From Bursaphelenchus xylophilus (Eukaryota > Nematoda > Chromadorea > Rhabditida > Aphelenchoididae), in assembly GCA_904066235.2 (NCBI GenBank), contig CAJFCV020000006.1, positions 4,340,001-4,404,000 of the forward strand: a stretch of DNA of 64,000 nucleotides. The letters run 5' to 3'. Positions 25,131 through 36,559 of the stretch are shown one piece after another; position 1 is the first letter of the stretch; every line of letters starts with the position of its first letter. A program made the position numbers and the translations under genes. Under the pieces are notes generated by a model. It ran no database searches. It was not told where the DNA came from and was given only the letters and a program-made list of their open reading frames with translations.

Positions 25131-28079
25131 GGCTGAAGATTTCGGGTGGTGTAAGTAGTCGTCTAGAAAATCAGAAGGATAGTAAGCAGCTCTGAATCCG
25201 GCTACACGATCAAAAAGAAATATTTGCAAAATATGAATAATTTTCAAGCTGAGTCACCCCGGATTCAAAAAAAAATTTTTTGAATGTTTGAAGCCAGCGA
25301 TTTTTCCGATCTATCGCTATCGAAACAATGGCGGCAGCTACAGGAGTTTTCACGTAACTGAGGCCTCATAGAAGCTTCATTTTCAACCAGCTGATTACAA
25401 CAAAGTTTAGATCAGCAAAACAAGAAACAAAGTGACTTGCACTTTCAGCAAGTGGAAGGAGGAGCCAAAGTGAACAAAGTTTCCATTACTGGCAAGCTAA
25501 ATAATGACAATAGTCTACTCCGGGATGGATAAAACCAAAAAACCTTTGCTAGAATTTTCCGAAATTGCCCATTGAAAAGGTTTGCCTGTTCCCTTTTATA
25601 CGATTTCCGACAAGTGTTATCCCACAGTAGACCAACGCTGAATCCCGTAATTCATGACAAACGTGACCCCTTCTTCCGCAAAATCAAATAAATCTCCTCG
25701 ATTCTCAGTTGCGTCACCTCTCAAAAGGAGGCCAAATATTGTTTATAAGGCGGTCCTCTCTTTATTTTGCCCTTATCAACCCTTTAAAACATACAAAAAC
25801 ACTCGGCCCTCCCTCTGTTTGCGTCTCTCAGCCTTTGCTTTTTGCTAATCACACCGTTTTTATCTGATAGTGAGTTTGGGGAAATGCAGCATTATAAGAG
25901 GGCATAAACAAGTTGTAAGATCTTTCCCTTCATGATAAGACGGCATAAACAAATTGTAAGATATTTGTTGGAATCGATGCTTCGGAAAAGCGATTGAGAA
26001 AAAAGCGAAAGTCGTTTATCAATGGTGTTATTAATTCGGTAATCCTAAACTTTGAAAAATTAAGCTTGAGGAAGACCCAATCTTCTTTTGATTATTATCT
26101 ACACCTAAATAGATCGCTGGAGACCGAGACTAGAGGACTTCGCTCAGCAAAAATCTTGATTACTAAATTTTAGTCTCAAATATTTGAACAAGAATGATCT
26201 AAAGACTGGCCGCTTCCCATTTGTCATCAATACCTAAGGCTTTATTTTATGGATACGCTGATTTTTTTTAGCTAGATCAAAGTTGAAAAAGCACACAACA
26301 ATCTGATAAAAGAATAATTGGATTTTCAATTCGGCCAGGTTCTGGCCGACAAATGGCTTTAGAGAGGAGATTATCAAAAGTCAAAATCTATTATCAAAAT
26401 GTTTCGGTGAGAACAGAGCAAATGTTTTTGTTAAATAAAGAAAATCATTGGGAAAAATTTATCTGTTCAAGTTTTAATTTTACCGAGAGAGCCATTGCAA
26501 GTCCCGTTACAGAGACTTGAAGAAATAATGCTTTGGACAAGTAGCAATATTAAAAATGCCCTTCTAATGTTTTATCTTCAAATTAAAAGCTTTATAATGC
26601 TCAGCTAAAATGGCCACATGCTAGAATCCTCTAATAAACCATAGGTCAAAATAACCAACTACAAAAAATCTGATTTTCTAAAGATTCGGGCTGCAAATTT
26701 TTTCCAGCTCAATGCAAACAAAATATTTGCAACCTCTGTTATCATACTGATAAATGAGTGCTTGTTGAACAGGATCTTTATTAAGAAAACATTGCCGTTA
26801 CCTTTGAAATCTTCGCCGACTGCGATTGAAACACACAGTGACCGTTTGTCATCTTCCGCAGAGACGTTCTTCTTCGAGTCAAAACAAGTGAAATTTCTCT
26901 GATCGCGCATTTTTATACTCATAATACTTCCAGACATTCATATCAGATTTGAACTTATGTTTTCGAAAAATCGGTTTGAAATTGTGTCTCGGCCATTTAG
27001 CAATGTAAAAAATAGCCTTCTAATGCTCTACCTTCAAGGTTGATAAAAATCTTATGTATATATAATGCCCAGAAAAATGGCTACATGTTGGAATACGCCT
27101 TATAAACTAGTATATCAGTATATCAAGAGAACCAAATACAAAAAATTTTTGATTTTTCTGAAGATTCGGACTGCACAATTTTTTCAGTTCAATGCAAACA
27201 AACTAATTTGCAATCTCTGTTATCATACTGATAAATGAATGCTTTTTGAACAAGAAAACATCGCTATTACCTTTTCAGCTTTCACCGACAGTGATTGAAA
27301 CACATGGTGGTCGTTCGTCATCTTCCACAGAGTCTTACAGAGCCGTCCTTCTTTGAGTCAACACAAGCGAAACTTTCCGATCGCGCTTTTTTATACTCAT
27401 AACACCTCAAGATATTCGTATCAGCTTTGAATTTATGTCTTCGAAAAATCGGTTTTCTAAGACAAAGCACAAACATTGCAGTCGCAAAGATTATGGTGAT
27501 GGTTCTGCAAAGATGATGGTAATCAGAGCTTTCGCCATTGTATACGACATCTGATTACGAACCAATAATATGAGGTTTCCCAAAAACCACGTGGATTATT
27601 TTTCGTTGATGATTATTTTTTGATTACTAAATTAATTTTTATCGCATTTCAACATAGTCTACGATCGCTCTGAATGCTCAATGGCCCTTATCTTCCCTCA
27701 TTATCTGTTGTCGTAAATAAGTTCTTGTGTCAAAAAGAATTGAAATTGTTTTCATAGTTTCTTCAAGCTCAAAGCAGAACGAATTCAATTTTATGGGTCT
27801 CGTGGAGACTGCCCTTGGCTGCATACTTTTTCAAAGGTGCAGTGTGCTCTTCGGGTCAAAGCTAAGATCGTTCTGTGCTTTTCAAAATCGCATGCCAATT
27901 TGATCGATGAATAATACTTTGGCGTAATGAAAATCAATGTTTCAAACTTTGTGTGTTCAAAAGAAAATGCGTCATCAAGAAAAATGGGCATGAAAATTGC
28001 AGCAGTTTTCTACTGTATCTAGAAACTTCGGCTAAAAATTTTCATCGAGTTTCTCCAAAGTAAATTTGAGATTTTATTA
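25131..28079. other. Gene-poor spacer with a tandem duplication
   Basis: No convincing gene. The 5' flank of the aldehyde dehydrogenase gene occupies the first few hundred bases. The middle holds a two-copy tandem repeat, listed separately. Confidence 0.5.
26553..27455. repeat. Two-copy direct tandem duplication, about 460–480 bp period
   Basis: Copy 1 (about 26553–26977) and copy 2 (about 27010–27455) align throughout. Shared landmarks include CTTCTAATG (26561 and 27017), TGTTATCATACTGATAAATGA, CATCTTCC plus AGAG, and TCGAAAAATCGGTTT (26963 and 27441). The spacing drifts from 456 to 478 bp through small indels. There is no long open frame shared by both copies. Confidence 0.75.
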
Positions 28080-28783
28080 TACTCCGCGTACAATGCTTTG
28101 ACCCCCTCCTAACTCGGTCCAAAGTGTACTAATTCGGACCAAGTTTGGAATGTAGTATACTCACGTGTCAAATCGAAACAAGTTTACATTACTGAGAGTA
28201 AATAGGAGTCTCAGGATTACATTGAGGACCTAACGAACACATCTCGACCTTGAGTCAAAGAGCAAATGGCTCACCAAGGCTGGGCATGACAAGAGGGTAT
28301 CTGCCGAATTTACACCACCAGGCCTCCATACACTTTTATCGAAAGGAGAAGGTAAATACAGATCTAGATGACATAATAAAAACCCAATTTAGAGCTCTAG
28401 GAAAGCGCTAGGGCAAGATCTTTACCATTTTGGGCAGCTCTACATCAAAAACGGTTTAACGCGTTGAATCCTTAAATGCAACGTAGCATTCAACGGAAAA
28501 CCATTTATTAACCTGTATTCAGGTATGGGACGTCAATTACAATAGGTTTGCGTGGCATCCGCTGGCGATATCTAACTTTTTTTAAGTAGGGTCAAAACTT
28601 TTTCCTCGATTTTTTAAGGTGATTCTTGAAAATTGCCCCTAGATTTTGAACTTCAACTATAAGGTATATCCTGTTATGTTATTTTTTGTTACTAGCCTGT
28701 GAGTATACCACATACCAAATTTGGTCCGAATTAGTACACTTTGGACCGAGTTAGGAGGGGGTCAAAACATTGTACGCGGAGTA
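28080..28783. mobile_element. Tc1/mariner-type MITE with about 90 bp TIRs
   Basis: The left end TACTCCGCGTACAATGCTTT (28080) and right end CATTGTACGCGGAGTA (to 28783) are inverted. The inversion continues inward through CCCCCTCCTAACTCGGTCCA and the AGTGTACTAATTCGGACCAA stretch for about 90 bp. TA dinucleotides flank both ends (28078–28079 and 28784–28785). The roughly 500 bp interior shows no transposase frame, so the element is non-autonomous. Confidence 0.8.
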
Positions 28784-29725
28784 TAGTTATAGTCTGACGA
28801 AACGAGTATAAAACAACTAGTAGGGTCGTCAGGCCACGCCATCTTGTTGGACCTGTTTTTTTGTAGGATGAGACCTATTTACATTTGGCTTTGTGTGATT
28901 AATAGCCGTTGATACAGACTTTTATAACAACTGTTTATTTTGTCTAATCATTGAACATTTGCCAAAATTTCAATTCAAGATTACAAGTAGACAAACAAAA
29001 TGTGAACCGAATGGTCGACTTGAAATGATGATGATAAAAACTTATCATCAAATGCCCAGTCACTCTGATTCTTTTTCATCCTCTTGAGCACCCTTGGAAT
29101 GCTGCTTAATGTTTCGATATTTGGCTGAAAATGACAGCAAACACAGGATAAAAAAGACATCAAGAATAATTACTATACTTAGCAATTGAACTAAAATCCT
29201 GTAAGTTTGGGATACATTATGAAATGAGTCATTGCAATTCACATTTTCCTCAAATATCGCAGGTCCGGAATGTTCGTTTACAAAAGCATATCGATTCTTT
29301 TTACCCTAATATTTGGTGGTATGCCAGCTTTTTTAAAATTTCCAAATTACGCTTATTTGAAACTCAGCGATGTTCCCTCACAACCAAAAGCAAATATCCG
29401 AGAGATCGCATCAAATTGAGAGACACTCTGCCCCTCTACCTCCAGTCTCTTTTCAATGCGTTGGCTGCGATGGAAGAAAAGCGCAGCTCTTTTCTCTACT
29501 ATTTTATCTTCAAATTTGTAAATTAATTGGTTTTTATTGATTTCCCCTAAATTTGGTTGAGCTCTTCCCAAAATTCCGTCGTCTGCTATAAAATACGGGC
29601 GGCTGAGCCCGAATGGATCCACTTATCCGCCCACTTGGTGGCCATTGAATGCTCAAAATGCTGTGGTGAAGTTGGTTTACCGAGGAATTTTAATTTTTAC
29701 GGGATGTTTTACGTTTTGGCTCTTG
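28784..29725. other. 5' flank of carbonic anhydrase 1
   Basis: A TATA-like CTATAAAATA lies at 29586–29595, and the reading frame of the first carbonic anhydrase exon stays open back to 29561. A minus-strand frame at 29060–29242 encodes a hydrophobic stretch followed by a charged tail, but support is too weak to call it a gene. Confidence 0.4.
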
Positions 29726-31440
29726 ATGGATTTGTGGAGCAGAAGGCATGGGGAGAATGAGGGAAACTATGACGGGTTTGCCGGTGAGTTCAAGTAAAGT
29801 AAATTCGTTAAAAAATAACTTCATTGCCAGTTTTTTGATCCATTTTTATTTACTCTTACATATTGGAACTCTCTGATGATCTCCGATGCAACTGAAAAAA
29901 TGAATAGTTTTCGCTTTTCACGTCTTTTTATGATAACTGCTTTCCGCTTCTTTATGTAACATCCTACCGTCTTTTGAGCAAAAAATTAGCCGAATCGAGC
30001 TTCTTTGTTGCCAAGCGTCCGGCGATTATGAATTCCCGGATGGAACGGAAAACTTTGAATACAAAAAGAACACTTATTGTCAACGGGAAAGTTGGACAAC
30101 TTGACGGTGCCAATTTATATTTCTTTCTTATGATTCTTGCTTGGCTTGATATAACTTTTCAATTATTAAATTATAAAGGCAAGAATCTTGCATAAGAACT
30201 GAGATTAGGTTGGCAAGGAAAGCGCAAGAAATGTCATCGTCCGTTTTTAGGTGTAATCGGGAACTACGACCCTACCAGTTGGCCCGGCTTATGTCGGAAT
30301 GGTCGATCACAATCTCCGATTGACTTGGCGTCAGAATCAACAACCTATCGATGGATTGAGCCCCTGCAATTTGTAAATTTTGATGCCGACGGGCCATTGA
30401 CTTTGGTAAATACGGGTTGGTCAAGTAAGTTACTCTTTGTGTGACCCTTGAGATATGGTGTTCATTTCAGTTGAACTTCAAGGCTTCCTAAGCTGGACAA
30501 ACCGTCCAATAATCTACGGAGGCAACCTGAATACCGCATATAACTTGGTTAATATTCATTTTCATTGGGGACAAAATACATCGCATGGGAGCGAGCATAG
30601 TGTGAATGGGCTGAATTATGCGGCGGAGGTAAGGAAGAGTTGTTTTGCAATGATAAATTTTAAGAAAAATGCATTTTTTTTGCCAAATCAATGTCTGTGA
30701 ACTTCTCTTTAAAGTTGTTAGCTTCAAATTATAGCGTTTCCTTCTTTCAGATGCACTTTGTTTTCTCCAAAACCGGCAAAACTCCCGAGCGTAATGATAC
30801 TCGACGAACCACCACAGATCTTCATGTTCTCTCGATTCTTCTCAAAGTAAACACCAAGCGTGGGGTTTTGTCATCACTAGAGGGTTCACTTGCAGAAATC
30901 GTTGAGAACGGTAATTAATGATCATTCAAAAAAATTGACGATTTTTCAGGTAGATCTAACGCCATTTCAAACATAACTCCATATCACTTTTTGCCAAATA
31001 ACCTCGATCATTTCTACCGATATACGGGATCGCTAACTACTCCACCTTGCACTGAAGGTGTGGTTTGGACCGTGATGGCAACGCCGGTTGATATATCGGT
31101 TCGTCAAGTAAGTTTTTGCGGCTTATCCGAATCCGAACTGTTGTAGCTTTAACTAATTTTCTTTTTTTTTGGTTGAGTCTCTGAAAAATTGACAAAAGAT
31201 TTTGTAGCCAGATCTATGAACTCTCTGGCACTAAAATGTGATATTTTTAGAATGCTCAAGGCTGGGATTAAATTCATCCGAAATTGCGATACGCCTTTTT
31301 GCATTAATCCCAACTTACCGTTCAATTTTCAGTTAAATCTCCTCCGTCAGATCCACAGTACCGACGAGACCCCCTTCATCCCTGGGAATTTCCGAAACAC
31401 ACAGAAACTCAATAGTCGAGAAGTCTTGTTCAAGATATAA
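29726..31440 (+). CDS. Alpha-carbonic anhydrase 1
   Basis: Zinc enzyme that hydrates CO2 to bicarbonate. Exons: 29726–29783, 30254–30424, 30471–30628, 30751–30910, 30950–31107, 31333–31440, giving 270 residues from the first in-frame ATG. Visible features are QSPIDL, the zinc ligands in NIHFHWG (two His) and AEMHFVF (third His), the GSEH gatekeeper segment, and [11 protein letters not shown] with the active-site Thr. Cys in WPGLC and in PPCTEG match the conserved disulfide of extracellular forms. The proton-shuttle position in the NNGH-type loop reads NTGW, so His is replaced by Trp. The start is uncertain: the frame is open and hydrophobic upstream of the ATG ([14 protein letters not shown]), as in carbonic anhydrase 3, which suggests a signal anchor encoded partly by an unseen exon. 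Confidence 0.9.
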
Positions 31441-32302
31441 AGACTTCAAGAACATCTCTGCAACATATCAGACGCCGATTTAACATTCCAGTTTAGCCAT
31501 TTTTAATCGCAAATATGGGTGTTTCAAATAAATCTTGACCTCGATTTTCAACAGTTTTTGATCAATGTCAACACTAGATGGGTCAAGAAGTCTTGACTAA
31601 TAAAATGGACAGACGGATGCTCATTACTTTTCCGACAGACTGGCACAGGCTCCTCAATGAGTGTCAAATTACGCCAAAAATGTAGACTTGGTATTTAGAG
31701 AAGCTTCGATGCAAACACCCTCCTTCTAATCCACATCACAGATCGCACATTCTGTTGCCTCTGGAAGCTTCTAAATCCCATACAAACAAACTGCAAATGA
31801 TTGCTCTAGATAGACCAATACATACACCACCAGTAAGGCACATGCTCAACACATCAGACTGCACGTGGCCTCATTCAAAATTCTGATTCCGCAGTTTCTC
31901 CTGGTATCGGTATTCCAACAATGTTTTTTACTCTGGTTCTCGTTTTTTGCGTGAGGATTAAGGCTGACGTAACACGTTCAGGAATCGACTATCCACTCTA
32001 TCAAGCAAAGAACATATCACAATGTTCTCTTTTCATTGTGAAATTAAATATTCGAAAATTGACCGAGATCTCGGACACGTCAAGAAAAAGGTGTTTCCCC
32101 TCAGTAAATTAAAATTTACAAGCCGCCATAGGAATTATCGACCGATCTTTTCTTTTTCCCCACAAAGTGGGAGTAATTCCGATAATTCCTATGGCGCTTT
32201 GTCAAGTTGAGATTTGTTGATAGGAGCCATTTTAATCCAACCTTTGACGTGTCAGGGGTTGGGTTTTGTTCGGTGCGTCGTGAGTTCATTCTCATCGATT
32301 CC
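31441..32302. other. Spacer between carbonic anhydrases 1 and 2
   Basis: An AATAAA-like string (about 31528) closes carbonic anhydrase 1. A short hydrophobic frame starts at ATG 31921 (MFFTLVLVFC) and is followed by a GTGAGG donor-like string. It could be an alternative signal-peptide exon of the next gene but has no further support. Confidence 0.4.
32122..32200. repeat. Short inverted repeat, MITE-like
   Basis: The arms GCCATAGGAATTATCG (from about 32123) and CGATAATTCCTATGGC (to about 32197) are perfect inverted copies around a loop of about 40 bp. A second, weaker inversion (ACACGTCAAG near 32076 and TTTGACGTGTC near 32245) brackets it. It may be a small palindromic MITE in the 5' flank of carbonic anhydrase 2. 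Confidence 0.5.
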
Positions 32303-33451
32303 ATGCCGGTATTCGCGTGGTTGATTTTCGCTACCGTTACCTTGAGCTATGGTAAGTCAGTGCAAGCCTGGCCATACCGATACGAAAGGGACTACGTACA
32401 TAAGTCACAGAGTTAGCACTTTTTCATTTGCTCGGTGACAACTGTTTGTCCAACAATTCTAATTCTGATTTCATTTCAGGTAGTCCTTTCGAGGAGGACT
32501 TGTGTTATCGTGGTTCCAGTCAATCCCCGATCGACATTACAACGGACCATGTAACCTACACAACCCATGACCCTTTGAATTTGGTAAATTTCAACAGTAC
32601 GGGCCCCGTGATGCTGGAAAACCAAGGCCACACACGTAATTTTAATCCCAACAAATGATGTTCTGTTTTCAGTTGCAATTACTGGGTTCCCCAAGTGGAA
32701 GAGCCAGCCGTACATCTTTGATGGACTTGAAAATTCAACATCGCCGAGATATTACTTGGACAATATTCATTTACATTGGAGTGACAGATCGTGGACGGGG
32801 AGCGAACATCGGATTAACGGAGTGCATTTTGCTGCCGAGGTAAGGGTAATGCGCATATTATAACATGAATTTGAGGTTCATTACGTGTTTGTCGGTGAGC
32901 CTAATGTACAAGGATCCAAACCAAAGCATGTTATGGCCGTTTTGCTACGGGAATCGTCTACTAGTGGGGTGTTATGGGACTTGGAAAGACATTATCAGCA
33001 TGTCATGAATAAAGGTGGGTGGTTAAAAAATCTTGCATTTTGAGAAGGATTTACGTCGTTAGATCTTGGAAAAAACAGGAAAAAACCAGAAAGCATTACC
33101 TTTATTTAAGCGAGTCTAATCTTAAAAGTTTCCTCACTTTTTAGATGAAGAACTCCTCATACACAACGGCACAACGGCAATGACCTTTTTGCCGCACAAA
33201 CTCGACCATTTCTACCGCTACGTGGGATCGCTGACTACTGCTCCTTGCACCGAAGGCATTATTTGGACTGTGTTGGCAACGCCGGCCAAGATTCTTATTC
33301 ATCAGGTAAGGCGATTATATACGATAAAGCTGTTTTATTTTAGCTGAATGGCCTTCGAAAGATTCAAATCGAAAACCAACTTGGTGATAACGTTGGGAAT
33401 TCTCGAGGGACGGTAGCGTTGAATGGCCGGCCGATCTATTTTAGGATTTGA
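32303..33451 (+). CDS. Alpha-carbonic anhydrase 2, secreted
   Basis: Exons: 32303–32351, 32480–32635, 32673–32839, 32876–33014, 33145–33305, 33344–33451, giving 259 residues. The first exon is a clean signal peptide (MPVFAWLIFATVTLSYG), so the protein is probably extracellular. Zinc ligands are intact: NIHLHWS supplies two His and AAEVHYVF the third. GSEH and GSLTTAPCTEG are present, with Pro to Ala after the second Thr. Unlike its two neighbours it keeps His in the NQGHT loop, the position of the proton shuttle in fast isozymes. Sequence around the first two ligands is more diverged than in the other two genes. A CAATAAAT polyadenylation-type signal follows at about 33497. Confidence 0.9.
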
Positions 33452-34145
33452 ATATGCATTGTACATAACTTGCTATAGGTCTTTCCTTCTGATCCCAATA
33501 AATTCTCAATTTGGTGAATGAAGAATCTTTATAAATTTTTGTTTTTCTTCGAAGCTGAAATGCGATTGAATGCAAATGAAATAATGCCGAGAGCCATGCT
33601 GAGTCATTCTGTGGAACATCTTTGAAAAATGAGTTCTGATGACGGATTTATGACAAGTCCATTGTCTTGATTAAAACAGGTTTCAACTTTAATACCTTTG
33701 AAGTTTAAGGTACCGTAACGTTCTATAAAAGTGTTTTGGATCATGCTGATGATTTTCAGTATTTTTCAGTTGTTTTTTAAAAATATTTGTTTTATTTTTT
33801 TAAAAGAATTTTCTGTTATTATATTTCAAAATCAAACTTAACGCTTGCGCAATTATCCTAAAAATTTCTGCTAGTGCCAAAATATGTGTGGAGAAAAGTT
33901 TCTGTGAAAAATAAGCATGGTAGTTTGAGGCCATATTGCATTATTTATGATGGGTGCAGTGGTCGGAAGTGTTGAATTTTTAGCTTGGATTCTTCGCCTC
34001 GAAGTAAATTTTTTATTTGACTGAACTGTGAAGGTTGATGACTTGCCTTCCCCGGCTTTTCTTTATATCGTGATTACTATTATTCGAAATAATTTAACTG
34101 TTTTGAATTTTTTAAGTTGTATTTTTTAGCAAGCTTTCTTTCAAA
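33452..34145. other. Intergenic, nothing recognised
   Basis: AT-rich spacer with the 3' UTR of carbonic anhydrase 2. No gene or repeat is visible. Confidence 0.45.
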
Positions 34146-34779
34146 ATGTATGCCGCATGTGTTGTTGCCCCTAAGGGAACAAAGAGAAAGGCCGAGGAAG
34201 CCCTCTTGGACGGCAGTAAAAGGAGAAGATTCGAGGTCGAGATTGAAGAGAAGAAGAAGCTCGATCAACTGGCCATGATCAAGGAAGACGATGAAGAGGA
34301 AAAATTGGAGATCTCCGATTTTGGAAGATCATTCTGTGGATCTGTTTATGACCACAGATATGAGGATCAAGAAGCTGAAGAGTTCAAAATACAGGTAATT
34401 AATCTTGAGTTTATTTTGAGGGATTCTGTGATACGTTTGGATACTTTTTAGTGATTTTTTTTTGATATTATAATTTTGGATTCTTGCGCTCTTTGAGAGC
34501 TGTTATAAATGGCATAGTGTTTTTTGTTCTCTGAATAATTTACTTGAAATTGAAATTTTGTGTTTACTTTGTAATTGAACAGTTTATAAACCTTTTTTTA
34601 TTTATTGATGATTCTTACAATATTTTCAGGAACTTCTACAAGAAATGGCTGAAAGAAGAATCGAGGAAGAGGATTACTATAGTAGTCTATATGACGAACT
34701 TTTTGGGGACGATGAGGAGGACGATGGACAATTAGAGATGGAAAAGGAAGGATGTGATGAAGAAGAGCTCCGGGAATAA
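34146..34779 (+). CDS. Small acidic, probably nuclear protein
   Basis: Two exons, 34146–34394 and 34630–34779, join in phase 0 to give 132 residues. The N-terminal third carries basic clusters resembling nuclear localisation signals (GTKRKAEE and GSKRRRFE). The rest is strongly acidic and helical, with a Tyr-rich segment (EEDYYSSLYDELFGDDEED) and a Glu-rich C-terminus. I recognise no family. The layout, a basic signal followed by acidic helices, would suit a transcriptional activator or histone-binding adaptor, but that is inference. The minus-strand gene at 45297–45826 encodes a comparable small acidic protein with a two-exon layout. Splice sites and codon composition support a real gene. 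Confidence 0.65.
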
Positions 34780-36559
34780 GAATGCCGGTTTATTTTAAAG
34801 TGTTATATTTATATCATTAATATTATATTTACATATTTGCGATACTGTTTATTTCTTGCTTATAAATATTAATCAAAAATTTTATTGGATTTTCCTTTGA
34901 TAACGTCTTTTGATCACAGTTTGACATCAGAGTTTTCTCTTAATTTTCGAAGGTTTATCTCGCGCTTTCCAATCGCAGTCGAGAGTTATGAATTCACGTT
35001 GAGCTGTCGGACAGTATATGTATGTACATCTATGAAAATATTGCGATATTTTCTGTGAAAAATCCGGCAGAAAAATCTCACCAGCATTCTATTATTTTGC
35101 ACCATGTGTGCCATTTTTATCAAATTCACCATACCTTGGACAATTCCTTGTGATCTTCTTACACTTTGGTTTATATATACTTCCTCTCTTGCAAGGCAAA
35201 ATATCACTTCTTGACCTCAAGTCCTTTTCCTTCCGCTTGCAAAATTTTTAGCACTTCCATTTTTGTTATTAGTATGCTCATGACTTTGTAACCATTGTCT
35301 AGTCAGGAGTCGGGCCGACCTTTGAGGCCATGAATGGGAGGGATGATTCAAAAGGTCGAGGTGTTCTATCACCAAAAGTGCAGAGTGTCAAGAACGTTGG
35401 ACTTTCAATTAGGGGGACCTTTTGTGACCTCAGGGGTATAAAAGCCGGAGCTTTTTTTGAAGCTAACGACCTATGTAGATGAAATAATATTGGTGGGCTG
35501 TCAAGAAAAATGGTCTTCAGTTTTACAAAAGGGCTTCTTTTGTGTGAATAAAGTCGATTCTCTGCTTTTTTTGAGAGTATCAAATTCTAGATTCGTATTT
35601 CCTAAAGCAACATCCCGACAACTTTTTATTTTAATTCTGATGACTAAACGGTATTGTAAAAATAGAAGACAGTTTTACGACTCGCGTATGTTGCTCTTTC
35701 GGAACTAATTTTTTGCAGAATCAGTTTACAAAAAAGATTCTGATCGGGCTGATATTCTATTATATTTTTAGCCCTTTCAAAGTCAAATGAGCCGTATTCT
35801 TATAGATTTTATTGAAACGTAGGAAAAAACGTTTAGGATAGAGAGAAGAGATATGATTTGGACTTTAACAGGCCTAATATTTAGTTCAAAGTATGAGAAG
35901 GGGTGATATTTTTTGTTATGACGCCAGGCATTGGAAGTAGATAGTTTACAAAAAATTGTGTTGCGAAGCGTTATGTCATCCTATCTTTTCTGGACCACTT
36001 CCAATAGCAACAAGCCGAAATATAGATAAAAACTCAATATCGCTTTGCACTTTTATCACAATTTTTTCAATGCACAATCGTCCTGTAAAATGCCTCACTG
36101 TCGCCGCCAAAAAGAGATACGGCCTTTTAAACTGTAGCTCCTAGACTTTTTTTGATATCAACATGTATTCCCAATCAGACTTTCTTGCCTTCTTTGCTGA
36201 CAAAAAACTTCCGGGAACTTTAAAAAAGCACGCCGTCCTTGGGATGCACTATTTGCGGATTCATATTTGTTTGTTTTTGTATTGAATAATGCGACCACCC
36301 AAGCTTAATTCTATTTATTTTGATTATAAAAACTGATTATTATTCGTAAATTTGATTCTCATAGGCTTTAAATAGGAAAAAGTGATTCAGAAATTATATC
36401 CGTTAAATTCCAGGGGAAACTGAATATTTTCTTGGAAAGCCTGTTTAGATGACCTACAGTCCTATTTTATTTGACGGAAATTTAATGATTTTTCGAACTT
36501 TTTTATGTCATCGTTTTTGTAACCATTGCTTATAGCGGCCTTAGTTTTATAGATAAACC
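34780..36559. other. Intergenic, nothing recognised
   Basis: Spacer between the acidic protein gene and the first amidase. TTTTATAG ending at about 36552, just before the amidase ATG, could serve as a trans-splice acceptor. Nothing else is identified. Confidence 0.4.

Noticed and set aside
28981..29242. Possible small minus-strand gene with a membrane segment
   Set aside because: One acceptor-like site exists, but there is no clear start, donor or family; too weak to annotate.
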